Numbered from the stretch's first letter, positions 31,571 to 41,201 are shown. The stretch: DNA of 64,000 bases from Streptosporangium oxazolinicum (GCF_039537505.1 NZ_BAABAQ010000014.1:241033-305032); one strand, 5' to 3'. Notes: generated by a model from the letters alone, not told the origin. Program-made: numbers and translations.

Positions 31571-31924
31571 GAAGCTGAGATTAGCGCCACGGACCGGTCT
31601 CTGAGGAGCCCCGGTAACAGCCTGTGGATAACCGCGTTCGCCGGGTAATCGTCCGGTCGTCCTTGTGGGAGCGGCGGGACGTCGAGCGGAGGTCGCGCGG
31701 GCCGTCCGGTGGTGCCGGCGACAGGCGCGGGAGGGCTCGTCCGTCCCGTGCCGTCCGGTGAAAGGACGGGGTGAAAGGCCACGGCTCGGGGCGGCCGGTC
31801 AGGTGGCCGCCCATGAACGGCCGGCTGAAGAGCTGGGTTCGGGGGCGAGAGGGGGAAGGGGGCGGGAGGGCGAAGAATGCGAAGGGGCGGAGGACGGGGG
31901 CAGCGGCAGGGGTAGGGATACGGC
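31571..31924. other. Intergenic region without a supported gene
   Basis: About 350 GC-rich bases between two minus-strand genes. Open frames here are continuations of shadows of the neighbours. The part next to 31571 probably holds the mtnP promoter. Confidence 0.45.
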
Positions 31925-32290
31925 TCAGGAAGCCGCGGTGGCCGGGCTGCTCGCGGCCTTCGCCGCCTTGGAATCCGACGAGCTCGACGAAGACGACGAC
32001 GAATCGGATGAAGATGAAGATGAACCAGACGAGGACGACGACGAACCGGAGGAGTCCGAGGAGCTTGACGAGCTTGACGAGCCGTTCGTGGAACTCACGG
32101 TGCTCGACGACGAGGACCGGCTGTCGGTCCGGTAGAAGCCCGAGCCCTTGAAGACGATGCCGACCGCGGAGAACACCTTGCGCAGGTCGCCCGCGCAGCT
32201 CGGGCACTCGGTGAGAGCATCGTCGGAGAACTTCTGGACGATTTCGAACTGGTTGTTACAGGCAGTGCAGGCGTACTGGTAGGTGGGCAC
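31925..32290 (-). CDS. FmdB-family zinc-ribbon protein with long Ser/Asp tail
   Basis: 121 residues from GTG 32290, with a strong GGAGGAGAG site. The N-terminal zinc ribbon (PTYQYACTACNNQFEIVQ, then CPSC) is typical of FmdB regulatory proteins, and VGIVFKGSGFYRTD ends the core at about residue 57. The remaining half is a near-pure Ser/Asp/Gly tail, finishing in an Ala/Lys-rich end. The family usually has a much shorter tail. Its precise role is unknown. Confidence 0.85.
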   Translation of the reverse strand: MPTYQYACTACNNQFEIVQKFSDDALTECPSCAGDLRKVFSAVGIVFKGSGFYRTDSRSSSSSTVSSTNGSSSSSSSSDSSGSSSSSSGSSSSSSDSSSSSSSSSDSKAAKAASSPATAAS

Positions 32291-32414
32291 GCTCTCCTCC
32301 TCGTGTGATCCGCGCGCCGATTGGCACTCTAGTGGCGCGACTGCTAATGGTATGCAGCTGACAAGCTTAAACGCGAGCCGGAGTCCCCGCATTCCGTGGC
32401 CGAATTCCCATCGA

Positions 32415-32568
32415 ACGTGGCCGAACCTCCGATCTGACGTGGCCAAACCTCCAAGCCAACGCGGTCAAACCTCCAAGCCAACGCGGTCAAACCTCCAAGC
32501 CAACGCGGTCAAACCTCCAAGCCGACGTGGCCAAACCTCCAGGCCGACGCGGCCAGACCCCCTGGTCA
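32415..32568. repeat. 22-bp tandem array, seven copies
   Basis: Units start every 22 bp at 32415, 32437, 32459, 32481, 32503, 32525 and 32547, with core ACGCGGTCAAACCTCCAAGC. The three central units are identical. It lies between the antiporter stop and the FmdB start, both on the minus strand, and the last unit overlaps the antiporter stop codon. Confidence 0.82.
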
Positions 32569-34071
32569 GGTGCCCCGCTCCCCGAACCAGCCGGCGAGCT
32601 TACCCTTGCGGCTGATCGCGCGCATTCGGCGCTCCACCATGTCACGGCAGGCGGCCGTGGTCACCACCAGGAGTTGGTCGTCGATCCTGATTCTCGTGGA
32701 GTCGGTGGGTACGAACGTCCGGCCGTCCCTGACGATCAGCGTCACCTGGGCGTCCGTGGGCAACCGTAACTCGAAGATCTCCACACCGTGCAGCTTGGAC
32801 GTCGGCGGCACCCTGACCTGGAGCAGATCGGCGTTGAGCTCCTCCAGCGGCGCCGACTCGACCTCCAGGTCGCGGGCCTCGTCGGGCGTGGTCAGCTTGA
32901 GGAGTTTCGCCACGAACGGCAGCGTCGGCCCCTGCAGCAGGGTGTAGACGATGACGATCACGAAGACCTCGTTGAACACGAGCTTGGCGGTGCCGTCCTC
33001 GACGGAGTTGGCCGCCCAGGGGATGGTCGCGAGCACGATGGGCACCGCGCCGCGCAACCCGGCCCATGACAGGAAGGCCTGCTCACGCCAGCCCAGCCGG
33101 TCGATGCCCGTCAGCCGGGTCAGCAGCGCGGAGACCACGATCGACAGAGGGCGGGCCACCGCGACCAGGATCAGTCCGGCCACCAGGCCGGGGACGATCG
33201 CGGACGGCATCTCCGAGGGGCTGGCCAGCATCCCGAGCATGACGAACAGGCCGATCTGCGCCAGCCAGGCCACGCCCTCGGCGAAGCCCCGCGAGGCCGC
33301 GCGATGCGGCATCCGCGAGTTGCCCATGACCAACGCCGCGAGGTAGATCGCGAGGAAGCCGCTGCCGTGGAGCAGCGTCGCCCCCGCGTAGGCGACGAAC
33401 GCGAGCGCGAGCACCGCGATGGGGTACAGGCCGGAGACGGGCAGCGCGATGCGGCGCAGCGCGTACGCGCCGAGGGGGGCGACCGCCAGGCCGACGGCCG
33501 CGCCCACCACCAGCTCGAAGAGCACCTCGAACAGCGCCACCCCCAGGCTGGGCGAGGTCGCGGCGCTCAGCAGCATGACGGCGATCACCGTGGGCGCGTC
33601 GTTGAGGCCCGACTCGGCCTCCAGGATGCCCGCGAGGCGCGGCGGCAGGGGCAGGCGGCGCAGCACGGAGAAGACGGCGGCGGCGTCGGTGGAGGCGAGG
33701 ATCGCGCCGAGCAGGAGCGAGGTCCGCCAGTCCAGGTCGAGGATCAGGTGCACCGGGATCGCGACGGCCGCGATGCTCACTCCCACCCCGACCGTGGCGA
33801 GCACCAGGGCGGTGGGGATGGCTCCCTTGACGTGGCTCCAGGTAGTGGTCAGACCGCCCTCGGCCAGGATGATCGCCAGCGCGATCAGGCCTATCTGCTG
33901 CGCGAGCTGCGGGTTCTCGAACTGCAGCCCGAGCCCGGACTCGCCGACGAGCAACCCGAAGCCCAGGAAGATCAGGAGGCTGGGCAGCCCGCTCCGATGG
34001 GCGACACGCACCGCGACGATGGCCGCGATGACGATTCCGGCACCGAGAAGCAGCCAGACGTCCAGTCCCAT
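32566..34071 (-). CDS. Cation/proton antiporter (NhaP2/CvrA-like) with TrkA-C domain
   Basis: 501 residues from ATG 34071 with GAGGGG upstream. About 12 membrane segments span residues 1-390 and include LGAILASTDAAAVFSVLRR and FLSWAGLRGAVPIVLA, both typical of CPA1 transporters. The soluble C-terminus contains a TrkA-C-like domain (about 410-485) that binds nucleotide or cation signals in relatives. It should exchange K+ or Na+ for protons at the cytoplasmic membrane. Confidence 0.88.
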   Translation of the reverse strand: MGLDVWLLLGAGIVIAAIVAVRVAHRSGLPSLLIFLGFGLLVGESGLGLQFENPQLAQQIGLIALAIILAEGGLTTTWSHVKGAIPTALVLATVGVGVSIAAVAIPVHLILDLDWRTSLLLGAILASTDAAAVFSVLRRLPLPPRLAGILEAESGLNDAPTVIAVMLLSAATSPSLGVALFEVLFELVVGAAVGLAVAPLGAYALRRIALPVSGLYPIAVLALAFVAYAGATLLHGSGFLAIYLAALVMGNSRMPHRAASRGFAEGVAWLAQIGLFVMLGMLASPSEMPSAIVPGLVAGLILVAVARPLSIVVSALLTRLTGIDRLGWREQAFLSWAGLRGAVPIVLATIPWAANSVEDGTAKLVFNEVFVIVIVYTLLQGPTLPFVAKLLKLTTPDEARDLEVESAPLEELNADLLQVRVPPTSKLHGVEIFELRLPTDAQVTLIVRDGRTFVPTDSTRIRIDDQLLVVTTAACRDMVERRMRAISRKGKLAGWFGERGT

Positions 34072-34201
34072 CTGGTCCCCTCTCTGATTCCGGGGACCAT
34101 TGTGTCGCATTCGGAAGGGCCGCCACGCACGGGTGGCGCGCACTCCCTGTCACGGTCCCGGCGCCTTCGGTCCCGCGCCGGGCAGGGATCCCGCCGGTCG
34201 G

Positions 34202-34783
34202 TCACACCCCCGCAGCGGCGGTTTTGAAGATCCCCTCGGGGGTCGCCGCGTAGCGGACCGCGATGTCGTGGGGCTCGGCGGGCACGCCGTCGAGCAGCTC
34301 ACCGTCGTGGAGCAGCGCCACCGTCGGCACGTTCGGGCCGACCCGCGCCAGCGCCCGGTCGTAGGAGCCGCCGCCCCGGCCCAGCCGTACCCCGGTGGCC
34401 CTGTCCACCGCCAGCGCGGGCACGATCACCAGGGCGGCGGTCCTGACGGCGTCGATCCCGCGCCGGGTGTCGACCGGTTCCATGATCCCGAAGCGGCCGG
34501 GGGCGAGGGTGTCGGGGCCGTCGTACACCGCCCAGTCGAGATCGTCGTCGTCGCGGAGCACGGGCAGGATCACGGTCGCGCCGTGTTTCCACAGGGCGAA
34601 GACCAGCCCGTGGGTCGCCGGTTCCGTCCCGATCGACCAGTAGCACGCGACCAGCCCGGCCATCTGGACCCAGGGCCGCTCCATCAGGGATTCCCTGATC
34701 CGGACGGAGGCCGCGTGCCGCTGCTCGTCGGGGATCGAGGCGCGTGCGGCCTCGATCGTGGCACGCAGCGTCAGCTTGTCCAC
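34202..34783 (-). CDS. 5-formyltetrahydrofolate cyclo-ligase
   Basis: 193 residues from GTG 34783 with GGAGGG upstream. It converts 5-formyl-THF to methenyl-THF using ATP. VACYWSIGTEPATH and the glycine-rich RLGRGGGSYDRALAR, followed by HDIAVRYAATPEG, are the family signatures. It is divergent from galU, with only 25 bp between starts, so the two promoters overlap. This 5-FCL/galU arrangement is common in actinomycetes. Confidence 0.9.
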   Translation of the reverse strand: MDKLTLRATIEAARASIPDEQRHAASVRIRESLMERPWVQMAGLVACYWSIGTEPATHGLVFALWKHGATVILPVLRDDDDLDWAVYDGPDTLAPGRFGIMEPVDTRRGIDAVRTAALVIVPALAVDRATGVRLGRGGGSYDRALARVGPNVPTVALLHDGELLDGVPAEPHDIAVRYAATPEGIFKTAAAGV

Positions 34784-34808
34784 AGGTCCCTCCACTAAGG
34801 TTTCGGTT

Positions 34809-35708
34809 ATGGCCGACTTCGAAGCTGTGACGAAAGCCGTCGTTCCCGCAGCGGGTCTGGGCACCCGTTTTCTTCCGGCGACCAAGGCGACCCCCAAGGA
34901 GATGTTGCCCATCGTCGACAAGCCCGCGATCCAGTATGTCGTCGAGGAGGCCGTCTCCGCCGGGCTGCTCGACGTCCTCATGGTCACGGGAAAGAACAAG
35001 CGCTCCATAGAGGACCACTTCGACCGCGCCCTCGAACTCGAGGAGATCCTGGAGGCCAAGGGCGACGACGCGCGCCTCTCCCAGGTGCGGGAGCCCGCCG
35101 ACCTGGCCATCCTCCACTACGTACGGCAGGGTAAGCCGCGCGGCCTCGGCCACGCGGTCCTGTGCGCCAAGCAGCACGTGGGCGACCAGCCCTTCGCCTG
35201 CCTGCTCGGCGACGACCTCATCGACCACCGCGACGAGCTCCTCAAGCGCATGATCGAGGTACGCGGCACGCACGGCGGCAGCGTCATCGCGCTGATGGAG
35301 GTCCCCAGGGAGCAGGTCTCCCTGTACGGCTGCGCCGCCATCGAGCCCACCGCCGAGGACGACGTGGTCAGGGTGACCGACCTCGTGGAGAAGCCCCCCG
35401 CGGACGAGGCCCCGTCCAACTGGGCCATCATCGGCCGGTACGTGATCGACCCGGCCGTCTTCGAGGTCCTGGAGAACACCCCGCCGGGACGCGGCAACGA
35501 GATCCAGCTGACCGACGCCCTGCGGACCCTCGCCGGGCGCGGCGCCGACGAGGGCGGCCCCGTGCACGGGGTGCTGTTCAAGGGACGCCGCTACGACACC
35601 GGCGACAAGCTCGACTACCTGCGTACGGTGGTGCAGTTCGCCGCCGAGCGTCCCGACCTGGCACCCGAGTTCATGCCCTGGCTGAAGGAGTTCCTGGCCT
35701 CGCGATGA
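34809..35708 (+). CDS. galU: UTP-glucose-1-phosphate uridylyltransferase
   Basis: 299 residues. The nucleotide-binding signature AAGLGTRFLPATKATPKEML is at about 13-32. VDKPAIQYVVEEA and the Asp of LLGDDLI follow, and the VEKP and FKGRRYDTGDKLDYL sugar-phosphate motifs come later. It makes UDP-glucose for wall polymers and trehalose. The stop overlaps the moeA start (ATGA), beginning the molybdenum-cofactor operon. Confidence 0.93.
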   Translation: MADFEAVTKAVVPAAGLGTRFLPATKATPKEMLPIVDKPAIQYVVEEAVSAGLLDVLMVTGKNKRSIEDHFDRALELEEILEAKGDDARLSQVREPADLAILHYVRQGKPRGLGHAVLCAKQHVGDQPFACLLGDDLIDHRDELLKRMIEVRGTHGGSVIALMEVPREQVSLYGCAAIEPTAEDDVVRVTDLVEKPPADEAPSNWAIIGRYVIDPAVFEVLENTPPGRGNEIQLTDALRTLAGRGADEGGPVHGVLFKGRRYDTGDKLDYLRTVVQFAAERPDLAPEFMPWLKEFLASR

Positions 35709-36901
35709 GCTCCATGAAATCGGTCGACGACCACCTCTCCGACATCCTGCGTACCGTGCGGGTGCTCGCCCCGCTCGAAGTGGAGCTGGAACGGGCGCTG
35801 GGCACCACGCTGGCCGAGGAGGTCACGGCCCCGGTCGCGCTGCCTCCGTTCGACAACTCCGCGATGGACGGCTACGCCGTGCGGGCCGAGGACGTCGCGG
35901 ACGCCCCGGTGACGCTCCCGGTGATCGACGACATCGCGGCCGGAGACGGCCGGTTGCAGGCCATCGGCCCCGGCATGGTCATGCGGATCATGACCGGGGC
36001 CCCGCTGCCCGCCGGGGCCGACGCGGTGGTCCCGGTCGAGTGGACCGACGGCGGCACCGCGCAGGTCGCGATCGGCCGTCCGGTGCGGGAGGGGAACGCC
36101 ATCCGCAGGTCCGGCGAGGACGTGCGGGCGGGCGACGTCGTCCTGCCCGCGGGCACCCCGATCGGGCCCGCGCAGCTCGGGGTGCTGGCGGGTCTCGGCC
36201 GTCGCCGGGTTCTCGTACGGCCCCGCCCGAGGGTGGTCGTGATATCCACGGGAGCCGAGCTGGTCGAGCCGGGACTTCCCCTGGGGGCCGGTCAGATCTG
36301 GGAGTCCAACAGCTTCGCCCTGGTCGCCGCCGTCCGCGAGGCGGGCGGCGAGGGCTACCGGGCGGGAATCGTCGGCGACGACGCCGCGGGGTTCCTCGAC
36401 CAGCTCGACGCGCAGCTCCTGCGGGCCGATCTGGTGATCACCAGCGGTGGCGTCTCGATGGGCGCGTACGAGCCCGTCAAGGAGGCCCTCGGCCCGCTCG
36501 GCACGGTCCGTTTCGAGCGGGTCGCCATGCAGCCGGGCATGCCCCAGGGCTTCGGCGTGGTCGGCGAGGACCAGATACCGATCTTCGCGTTGCCCGGTAA
36601 CCCGGTCTCGTCGTTCGTATCGTTCGTCCTGTTCGTCCGGCCCGCGTTGCGCAAGATGGGCGGCCTGCCCGAGGAGCCCACGCCGACCGTGCGGGCGCTC
36701 ACCACGGGCCCGCTCCACTCGCCCGAGGGCAGGCGCTCCTACCTGCGCGGCGTGCTCGGTCCCGGCGGTACGGTCGGCCCGGTGAGCAGGCAGGGTTCCC
36801 ACCAGCTCGCCGCCCTGGCCTCGGCCAACGCCCTGATCGTGGTGCCCGAGGACGTCACCGAGCTTCCCGAGGGTACGGACGTGGAGGTCATCCCCCTGTG
36901 A
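35705..36901 (+). CDS. moeA: Molybdopterin molybdenumtransferase
   Basis: 398 residues, with domain order typical of MoeA: PFDNSAMDGYAV near 45, RIMTGAPLPAGADAVV near 98, and TSGGVSMGAYE near 246. FALPGNPVSSFVSFVLFVRP follows at about 299-318. It inserts molybdate into adenylylated molybdopterin. It overlaps galU by 4 bp and moaC by 4 bp, so translation is coupled. Confidence 0.92.
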   Translation: MSSMKSVDDHLSDILRTVRVLAPLEVELERALGTTLAEEVTAPVALPPFDNSAMDGYAVRAEDVADAPVTLPVIDDIAAGDGRLQAIGPGMVMRIMTGAPLPAGADAVVPVEWTDGGTAQVAIGRPVREGNAIRRSGEDVRAGDVVLPAGTPIGPAQLGVLAGLGRRRVLVRPRPRVVVISTGAELVEPGLPLGAGQIWESNSFALVAAVREAGGEGYRAGIVGDDAAGFLDQLDAQLLRADLVITSGGVSMGAYEPVKEALGPLGTVRFERVAMQPGMPQGFGVVGEDQIPIFALPGNPVSSFVSFVLFVRPALRKMGGLPEEPTPTVRALTTGPLHSPEGRRSYLRGVLGPGGTVGPVSRQGSHQLAALASANALIVVPEDVTELPEGTDVEVIPL

Positions 36902-37380
36902 ACGAACGGGACACCGGATTCACCCACCTCGACGAGACCGGCGCCGCGCGCATGGTGGACGTCTCGTCCAAGGACGTCTCCCTCCGTACGGCGACCGCCA
37001 CCGGCAGGGTGCTGCTGTCCGCCGGGGCCGTGGCGCTGCTGCGGTCGGGTGAGGTCCCCAAGGGCGACGCGATCGGCACCGCGCGGATCGCCGGGATCAT
37101 GGGCGCCAAGCGGACCCCCGACCTGATCCCGCTCTGCCACCCCATCGCGCTGCACGGGGTCAAGGTCGAGCTGGTCGTGGCCGACGAGGGGGTGGAGATC
37201 ACGGCACGGGTCAAGACCGCCGACCGTACCGGCGTCGAGATGGAGGCGCTGACCGCGGTCTCCGTCGCCGCGCTCGCCCTGATCGACATGGTCAAGGCGG
37301 TCGATCCGGCGGCCGTGATCACCGATGTCCGCGTCGAGGAGAAGACCGGCGGCAAGACGGGGATCTGGACCCGCCCCTGA
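36898..37380 (+). CDS. moaC: Cyclic pyranopterin monophosphate synthase
   Basis: 160 residues from GTG 36898. FTHLDETGAARMVDVSSKD at the start and PLCHPIALHGVKVE, AAVITDVRVEEKTGGKTG later are MoaC signatures. It completes the first stage of molybdenum-cofactor synthesis after MoaA, which is not in this window. The start overlaps the moeA stop. Confidence 0.93.
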   Translation: MNERDTGFTHLDETGAARMVDVSSKDVSLRTATATGRVLLSAGAVALLRSGEVPKGDAIGTARIAGIMGAKRTPDLIPLCHPIALHGVKVELVVADEGVEITARVKTADRTGVEMEALTAVSVAALALIDMVKAVDPAAVITDVRVEEKTGGKTGIWTRP

Positions 37381-37448
37381 CCTTCTCTTCCGGCGTTTCC
37401 ACGGTTTTCCAAGAGGCCGGATCCCCGACAGGCTGAAAGGATGATCCC

Positions 37449-37922
37449 ATGAGAGCTCTGGTGATCACCGCGTCCAACCGCGCCGCCGCCGGGACGTACG
37501 AGGACACCTCGGGAAAGCTGCTGGCCGAGCTGCTCGCGGCGGCCGGGTGCGACGTGGACGGCCCGGAGGTGGTCCCCGACGGCGATCCGGTCGAGGCGGC
37601 ACTGCGATCCGGGGTCGCCGAGGGATACGACGTGATCGTCACCACCGGCGGCACCGGCCTCACCCCGATGGACCTCACCCCGGAGATGACCCGGCGGGTG
37701 ATCGACAGGGAGGTCCCCGGCATCGCCGAGGCGATCCGCCACGTCAACCGGGACAGGGTGCCCACCTCGATCCTGTCCCGCGGGCTCGCCGGGCAGGCAG
37801 GCGGCACGTTGATCGTCAACCTGCCGGGTTCCTCGGGAGGGGTACGCGACGGCATGGGCGTGCTGTCTCCCGTGCTGAGGCACGCCGTGGACCAGATCAG
37901 GGGAGGAGATCACCCCCGCTGA
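37449..37922 (+). CDS. mog: MogA/MoaB-family molybdopterin adenylyltransferase
   Basis: 157 residues. TTGGTGLTPMDLTPE near 61-75 and the end IVNLPGSSGGVRDGM define the family. The enzyme adenylylates molybdopterin before metal insertion by MoeA. It begins 68 bp after moaC, with GCTGAAAGGATG upstream, in the same direction and pathway. Confidence 0.9.
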   Translation: MRALVITASNRAAAGTYEDTSGKLLAELLAAAGCDVDGPEVVPDGDPVEAALRSGVAEGYDVIVTTGGTGLTPMDLTPEMTRRVIDREVPGIAEAIRHVNRDRVPTSILSRGLAGQAGGTLIVNLPGSSGGVRDGMGVLSPVLRHAVDQIRGGDHPR

Positions 37923-37966
37923 CCCGCCTGCCCGGCTTCCATGGCACGGCGGGCCCTGTTGGGGGG

Positions 37967-38623
37967 ATGATGGAAGGCGTGGATCGACTTCGTGGCTGGC
38001 CGGTGACCTTGACGGAAGGCCCGGTAGGACTTCGGCCGCTGCGGCTGCGAGACGTGCGCGTCTGGCGGGAATCGCGGCTGCGCAACGCGAACTGGCTCCG
38101 CCCCTGGGAGCCGAGCAACCCCGAAACCCCTCTCTTCAGGACCGGTCTCGGTCCCTACATCTCCATGGCCGGGACCCTCCGCAGGGAGGCCAGGCAGGGG
38201 CTCGCGCTGCCGTGGGTCGTCACCTACGAGGGCGCCTTCGCCGGGCAGCTCACCGTGGGCGCCATCGTCTGGGGCTCCGCCAGGTCGGCCCAGATCGGCT
38301 ACTGGGTGGACGGCGCGCTGGCCGGTCGCGGGATCACCCCCACCGCCGTCGCGATGGCCGTCGACCACTGTTTCTTCACCACCGGCCTGCACCGCGTCGA
38401 GGCCAATATTCGCCCAGAGAATCACGCGAGCCGCAGAGTGGTTGAAAAGCTTGGTTTCAGGGAAGAGGGCATCAGACGTAGGCATTTGCACATCGACGGT
38501 GCCTGGCGCGACCACATCTGTTACGCACTCACGGTCGAAGACGCGCCGAGAGGGTTGCTCGTGCGGTGGCGACGGGCCCGTGAGGCGGCCGCCCATGGTG
38601 GCACTCCGCACGAAGAGGTTTGA
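37967..38623 (+). CDS. RimJ/RimL-like GNAT acetyltransferase
   Basis: 218 residues from ATG 37967 (ATG 37970 is equally possible; GGGGGG is just upstream). GNAT signatures are visible: LRPLRLRDVRVWRESR near the start, GYWVDGALAGRGITPTAVA around the acetyl-CoA loop, and HRVEANIRPENHASRRVVEK toward the end. It probably acetylates a protein N-terminus or a small amine. The position between mog and sepX is conserved in actinomycetes. Confidence 0.88.
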   Translation: MMEGVDRLRGWPVTLTEGPVGLRPLRLRDVRVWRESRLRNANWLRPWEPSNPETPLFRTGLGPYISMAGTLRREARQGLALPWVVTYEGAFAGQLTVGAIVWGSARSAQIGYWVDGALAGRGITPTAVAMAVDHCFFTTGLHRVEANIRPENHASRRVVEKLGFREEGIRRRHLHIDGAWRDHICYALTVEDAPRGLLVRWRRAREAAAHGGTPHEEV

Positions 38624-38747
38624 AGATCTCGCGACACACCGCATCGAATGCTCGTCAAACAGTGACACGCGGTCTTACGGTGCGTGACATGAGCAGATTG
38701 AGGACGCCGGGAGACCACCCGTGCCCTCATGCTGCCCGGAGGTGGCC

Positions 38748-39485
38748 GTGAGCAGCGGTGTCGTTCTCTATCTGGCCATTGTCGTCATGTGGCTGTGCGT
38801 GCTCGTGCCCATGTGGCTGCACCGCGACCGCAACACCCTCGCCGAGCCCCACAAGGACACCGAGCCGTACGCCTACGACGAGCGGGCGATCGACGAGGAC
38901 TCCGCCGAGACCCTCGTCGAGCCCCTGCCGGTGTCCTCCACCGCCCCGTCCTCGCCGTCTCCGCAGGGAGACGACGTTCCTTCGCCCGGCGCCGAGGAAG
39001 CCTCACCGGGCGCCCAGGCCGCGCCCGAGACCGGGACCGAGGCCCCGCCCGCCCGGCCCCCGGCCGAGAAGCCCGCGACCGGCAGGCCCGCCACCCGCAG
39101 GACCGCGTCCGAGCGCCGCCGTGCGGAGCTCCGCCGCCGGGCCACGCAGGTGGCCAAGCGCAGGCGCCTGACATTCTGGTGCGTGCTGCTCCTGCTCGCC
39201 TCCGTGGTGACGGCCGCCGTCCAGGTGATCCCCTGGTGGGGCGTGGCCCCCTCGGTGGTGCTCCTGGGCGGCTACATGTCCATTCTCAGGGTCACGGTCC
39301 AGATCGACGCCGAGCGACGCAGAGCCATCGCCCAGGCTCGCGCGGAACGTGCCAAGCGCGCCCGCCGCCGCGCCGCCCTGCTGGAGGCCCAGCGCCCCGT
39401 GGCAGAGATCATCGATTTGGCCGCGCACCGCGACGAGATCTTCGACCAGTACGCGGAGACACCCCGCCGCGCGGTCGGCGACTGA
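38748..39485 (+). CDS. sepX: SepX-like divisome membrane protein
   Basis: 245 residues from GTG 38748 with GGAGG upstream. It has one N-terminal membrane segment (GVVLYLAIVVMWLCVLVPMW), a Pro/Ala/Glu-rich disordered stretch (about 35-125), a basic region, then a second membrane pair (about 145-190). The tail is Arg-rich and ends IDLAAHRDEIFDQYAE. The layout and the location after galU-moeA-moaC-mog-GNAT fit the actinobacterial cell-division protein SepX. The name rests on topology and gene order as I remember them. Confidence 0.7.
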   Translation: MSSGVVLYLAIVVMWLCVLVPMWLHRDRNTLAEPHKDTEPYAYDERAIDEDSAETLVEPLPVSSTAPSSPSPQGDDVPSPGAEEASPGAQAAPETGTEAPPARPPAEKPATGRPATRRTASERRRAELRRRATQVAKRRRLTFWCVLLLLASVVTAAVQVIPWWGVAPSVVLLGGYMSILRVTVQIDAERRRAIAQARAERAKRARRRAALLEAQRPVAEIIDLAAHRDEIFDQYAETPRRAVGD

Positions 39486-39542
39486 TCCGCGCCCGGGATG
39501 GCGCGAGCGCCCCCGGAAGTTTGCTAATCTAGTCCACGTCTT

Positions 39543-39616
39543 GGGGATGTAGCGCAGTCCGGTAGCGCACTTCGTTCGCATCGAAGGGGTCAGGGGTTCG
39601 AATCCCCTCATCTCCA
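39543..39616 (+). tRNA. tRNA-Ala (anticodon CGC)
   Basis: Acceptor GGGGATG pairs with CATCTCC (one G-T). The anticodon stem CTTCG/CGAAG encloses TTCGCAT with anticodon CGC at 39577-39579, and the T arm has GTTCGAATC. The discriminator A at 39616 is followed by an encoded CCA (39617-39619). A partial copy of its 3' half lies at 43326. Confidence 0.93.
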
Positions 39617-39617
39617 C

Positions 39618-39723
39618 CAGGGGCCGTTCTTGAGTTAGCTCAGGAACGGTTGACGAGATCCCGTCCGATCGCTTGATCGGGCGGGATTTTCTCGTTTCCG
39701 AGGCTCTGTGGCCGCTGGGCGGG
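39618..39723. repeat. 105-bp repeat with terminator hairpin, copy 1 (after tRNA-Ala)
   Basis: This segment recurs at about 50209-50315 with roughly nine in ten bases the same, by eye. It contains ATCCCGTCCGATC-gctt-GATCGGGCGGGAT, a long hairpin at about 39658-39687 followed by TTTCTCGTTT. It probably terminates the tRNA transcript. Confidence 0.75.
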
Positions 39724-39859
39724 CTGATTTCGGCTCGTGCGGTGGCCCTGGCGGAGGGCGCTGGTGGCGGTGGACCGCTGTGAGCGCGTGTGGGACCGGC
39801 CGGTGGGCGTGCGAAACCCAGCGGTCGTCGTGGTGTTGTGCGGTTGGTGGCGGGGCGGA

Positions 39860-41120
39860 TCACTCGCGAGGCGGTGGTCTGCTGTCTGCCGTGGGCGGGG
39901 CGGGGTCGTGCTCGTCAGGCGTTGGCGTGTCCTGAGGCGCGGGCTCCTCGGTGTGGTCGTGGACTTGCCGCCAGCTGAGCAGGATGTGCTGGTTGCCCAG
40001 GAAGACCATGAGCGCGGTCAGCAGCGTTTGGGCCACGCGGCCGTGCGCGAGCCGGTTCATCGGGTCGCCGATATCGATGTGGTGGCCCTTGATCCTGCCG
40101 TTGACGCCTTTGGCGATGGCTCGGATGCTCTTGTAAGCGGCCTGCCAGGTGGGGGTCAGGTAGCGCCGATCCTGTGATGCAGAGGTCGTCGGGGCGCAGC
40201 GTGATGGTCGACTTCTGGCAGATGCGTGGCAGCTCGGCCAGAGGAAGGGGTCGTTTTCTCTCGCTGTCGGGCAGTTGGATCGTGGGTTTGGCGGCCAGGT
40301 GGGCGGCGCGCTGACGAGCGTTGGTCAGATCCACTGCTGTGGGCGAGGCAGGTGGGGTGGGGCGGGTGCGGTTGAGACGCGGGCAGGTCACCGAGGGGGA
40401 AGGATCCGCGGCTGGACATTGCAGTCGTATCCGTTCCGTCCTTGGGCGTCGGCGCTCTGTTTGAGCTTGAGCCAGTAGGGCTCGCGCGCTGCGATCAGCT
40501 CGTTCAGTTGCTCGGGTGGGGTGCGGACGGTCTTGTCGTTCAGGTCTTTGGTGGCGTGGATCAGTGGCGTGGGCATCAGCGGGCAGGCGAGGTTCCCGTC
40601 GATGAGCAGGGCGCCGTGCGCGCTGCCCTGCAGACCGCGCTGGTCTTGTTTGTGGTCGAGTGTCAGGTGGTATCCGAGGGCGCGGGCTGGGCGAGCGAAG
40701 TGCTCGGTGGCCTGGTCGGTGTAGGCGCGGTCGACGGCCAGGGCGCCGACGGGCAGGCCGAGTGGGGCAAAGCCATGCAAAGTGGTGATCGCGTTTTGGC
40801 CGACGCGTTTGTGTGGGGTGTCGATGACCAGGCCGAGCACGAGTTGCGGGTAGGTGCCCAAGGTGCTGCGGGTTCGGGTGGCGGTGGCGAGGGTGGCGCT
40901 GTAGCCGAAGGTGGGCCGGTCGTTGCCGGCGCTGTGATGCCAGCCTGCGGTGATCTCGGTCGAGGCCAGACCTCTGTTGGCGCGAGGTGGTTTGGCCCAG
41001 GTGGGGATGGCGGTGGCGTCGATGCCGACGTCACCTTGGTAGTGCTTGAAATAGCGGCGACCTTTGGCCCGGACGGGGGCGAGGATCAGGCTGGTGACGA
41101 TGGTTTGCAGCAGGTCAGCA
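39860..41120 (-). pseudogene. Decayed transposase-like gene
   Basis: On the minus strand, one frame reads GDVGIDATAIPTWAKPPRA, then PQLVLGLVIDTPHKRVGQNA and VDRAYTDQATEHFARPARAL down to 40388. The homologous tail resumes in other frames near 40340 and ends as KGVNGRIKGHHIDIGDPMNR and VAQTLLTALMVFLGNQHILL. The Asp residues and layout match actinomycete DDE-transposase-like proteins. At least two frameshifts break it. It occupies much of the segment between tRNA-Ala and the tRNA fragment at 43.3 kb. Confidence 0.65.
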
Positions 41121-41201
41121 ACTTTAAGGCGTTGGTCATGTCACCGGGCAGGCATGTCTGAGGAGTTGCCCTACTGTGCGTGTCGGACCAGGATCGCTGG
41201 C

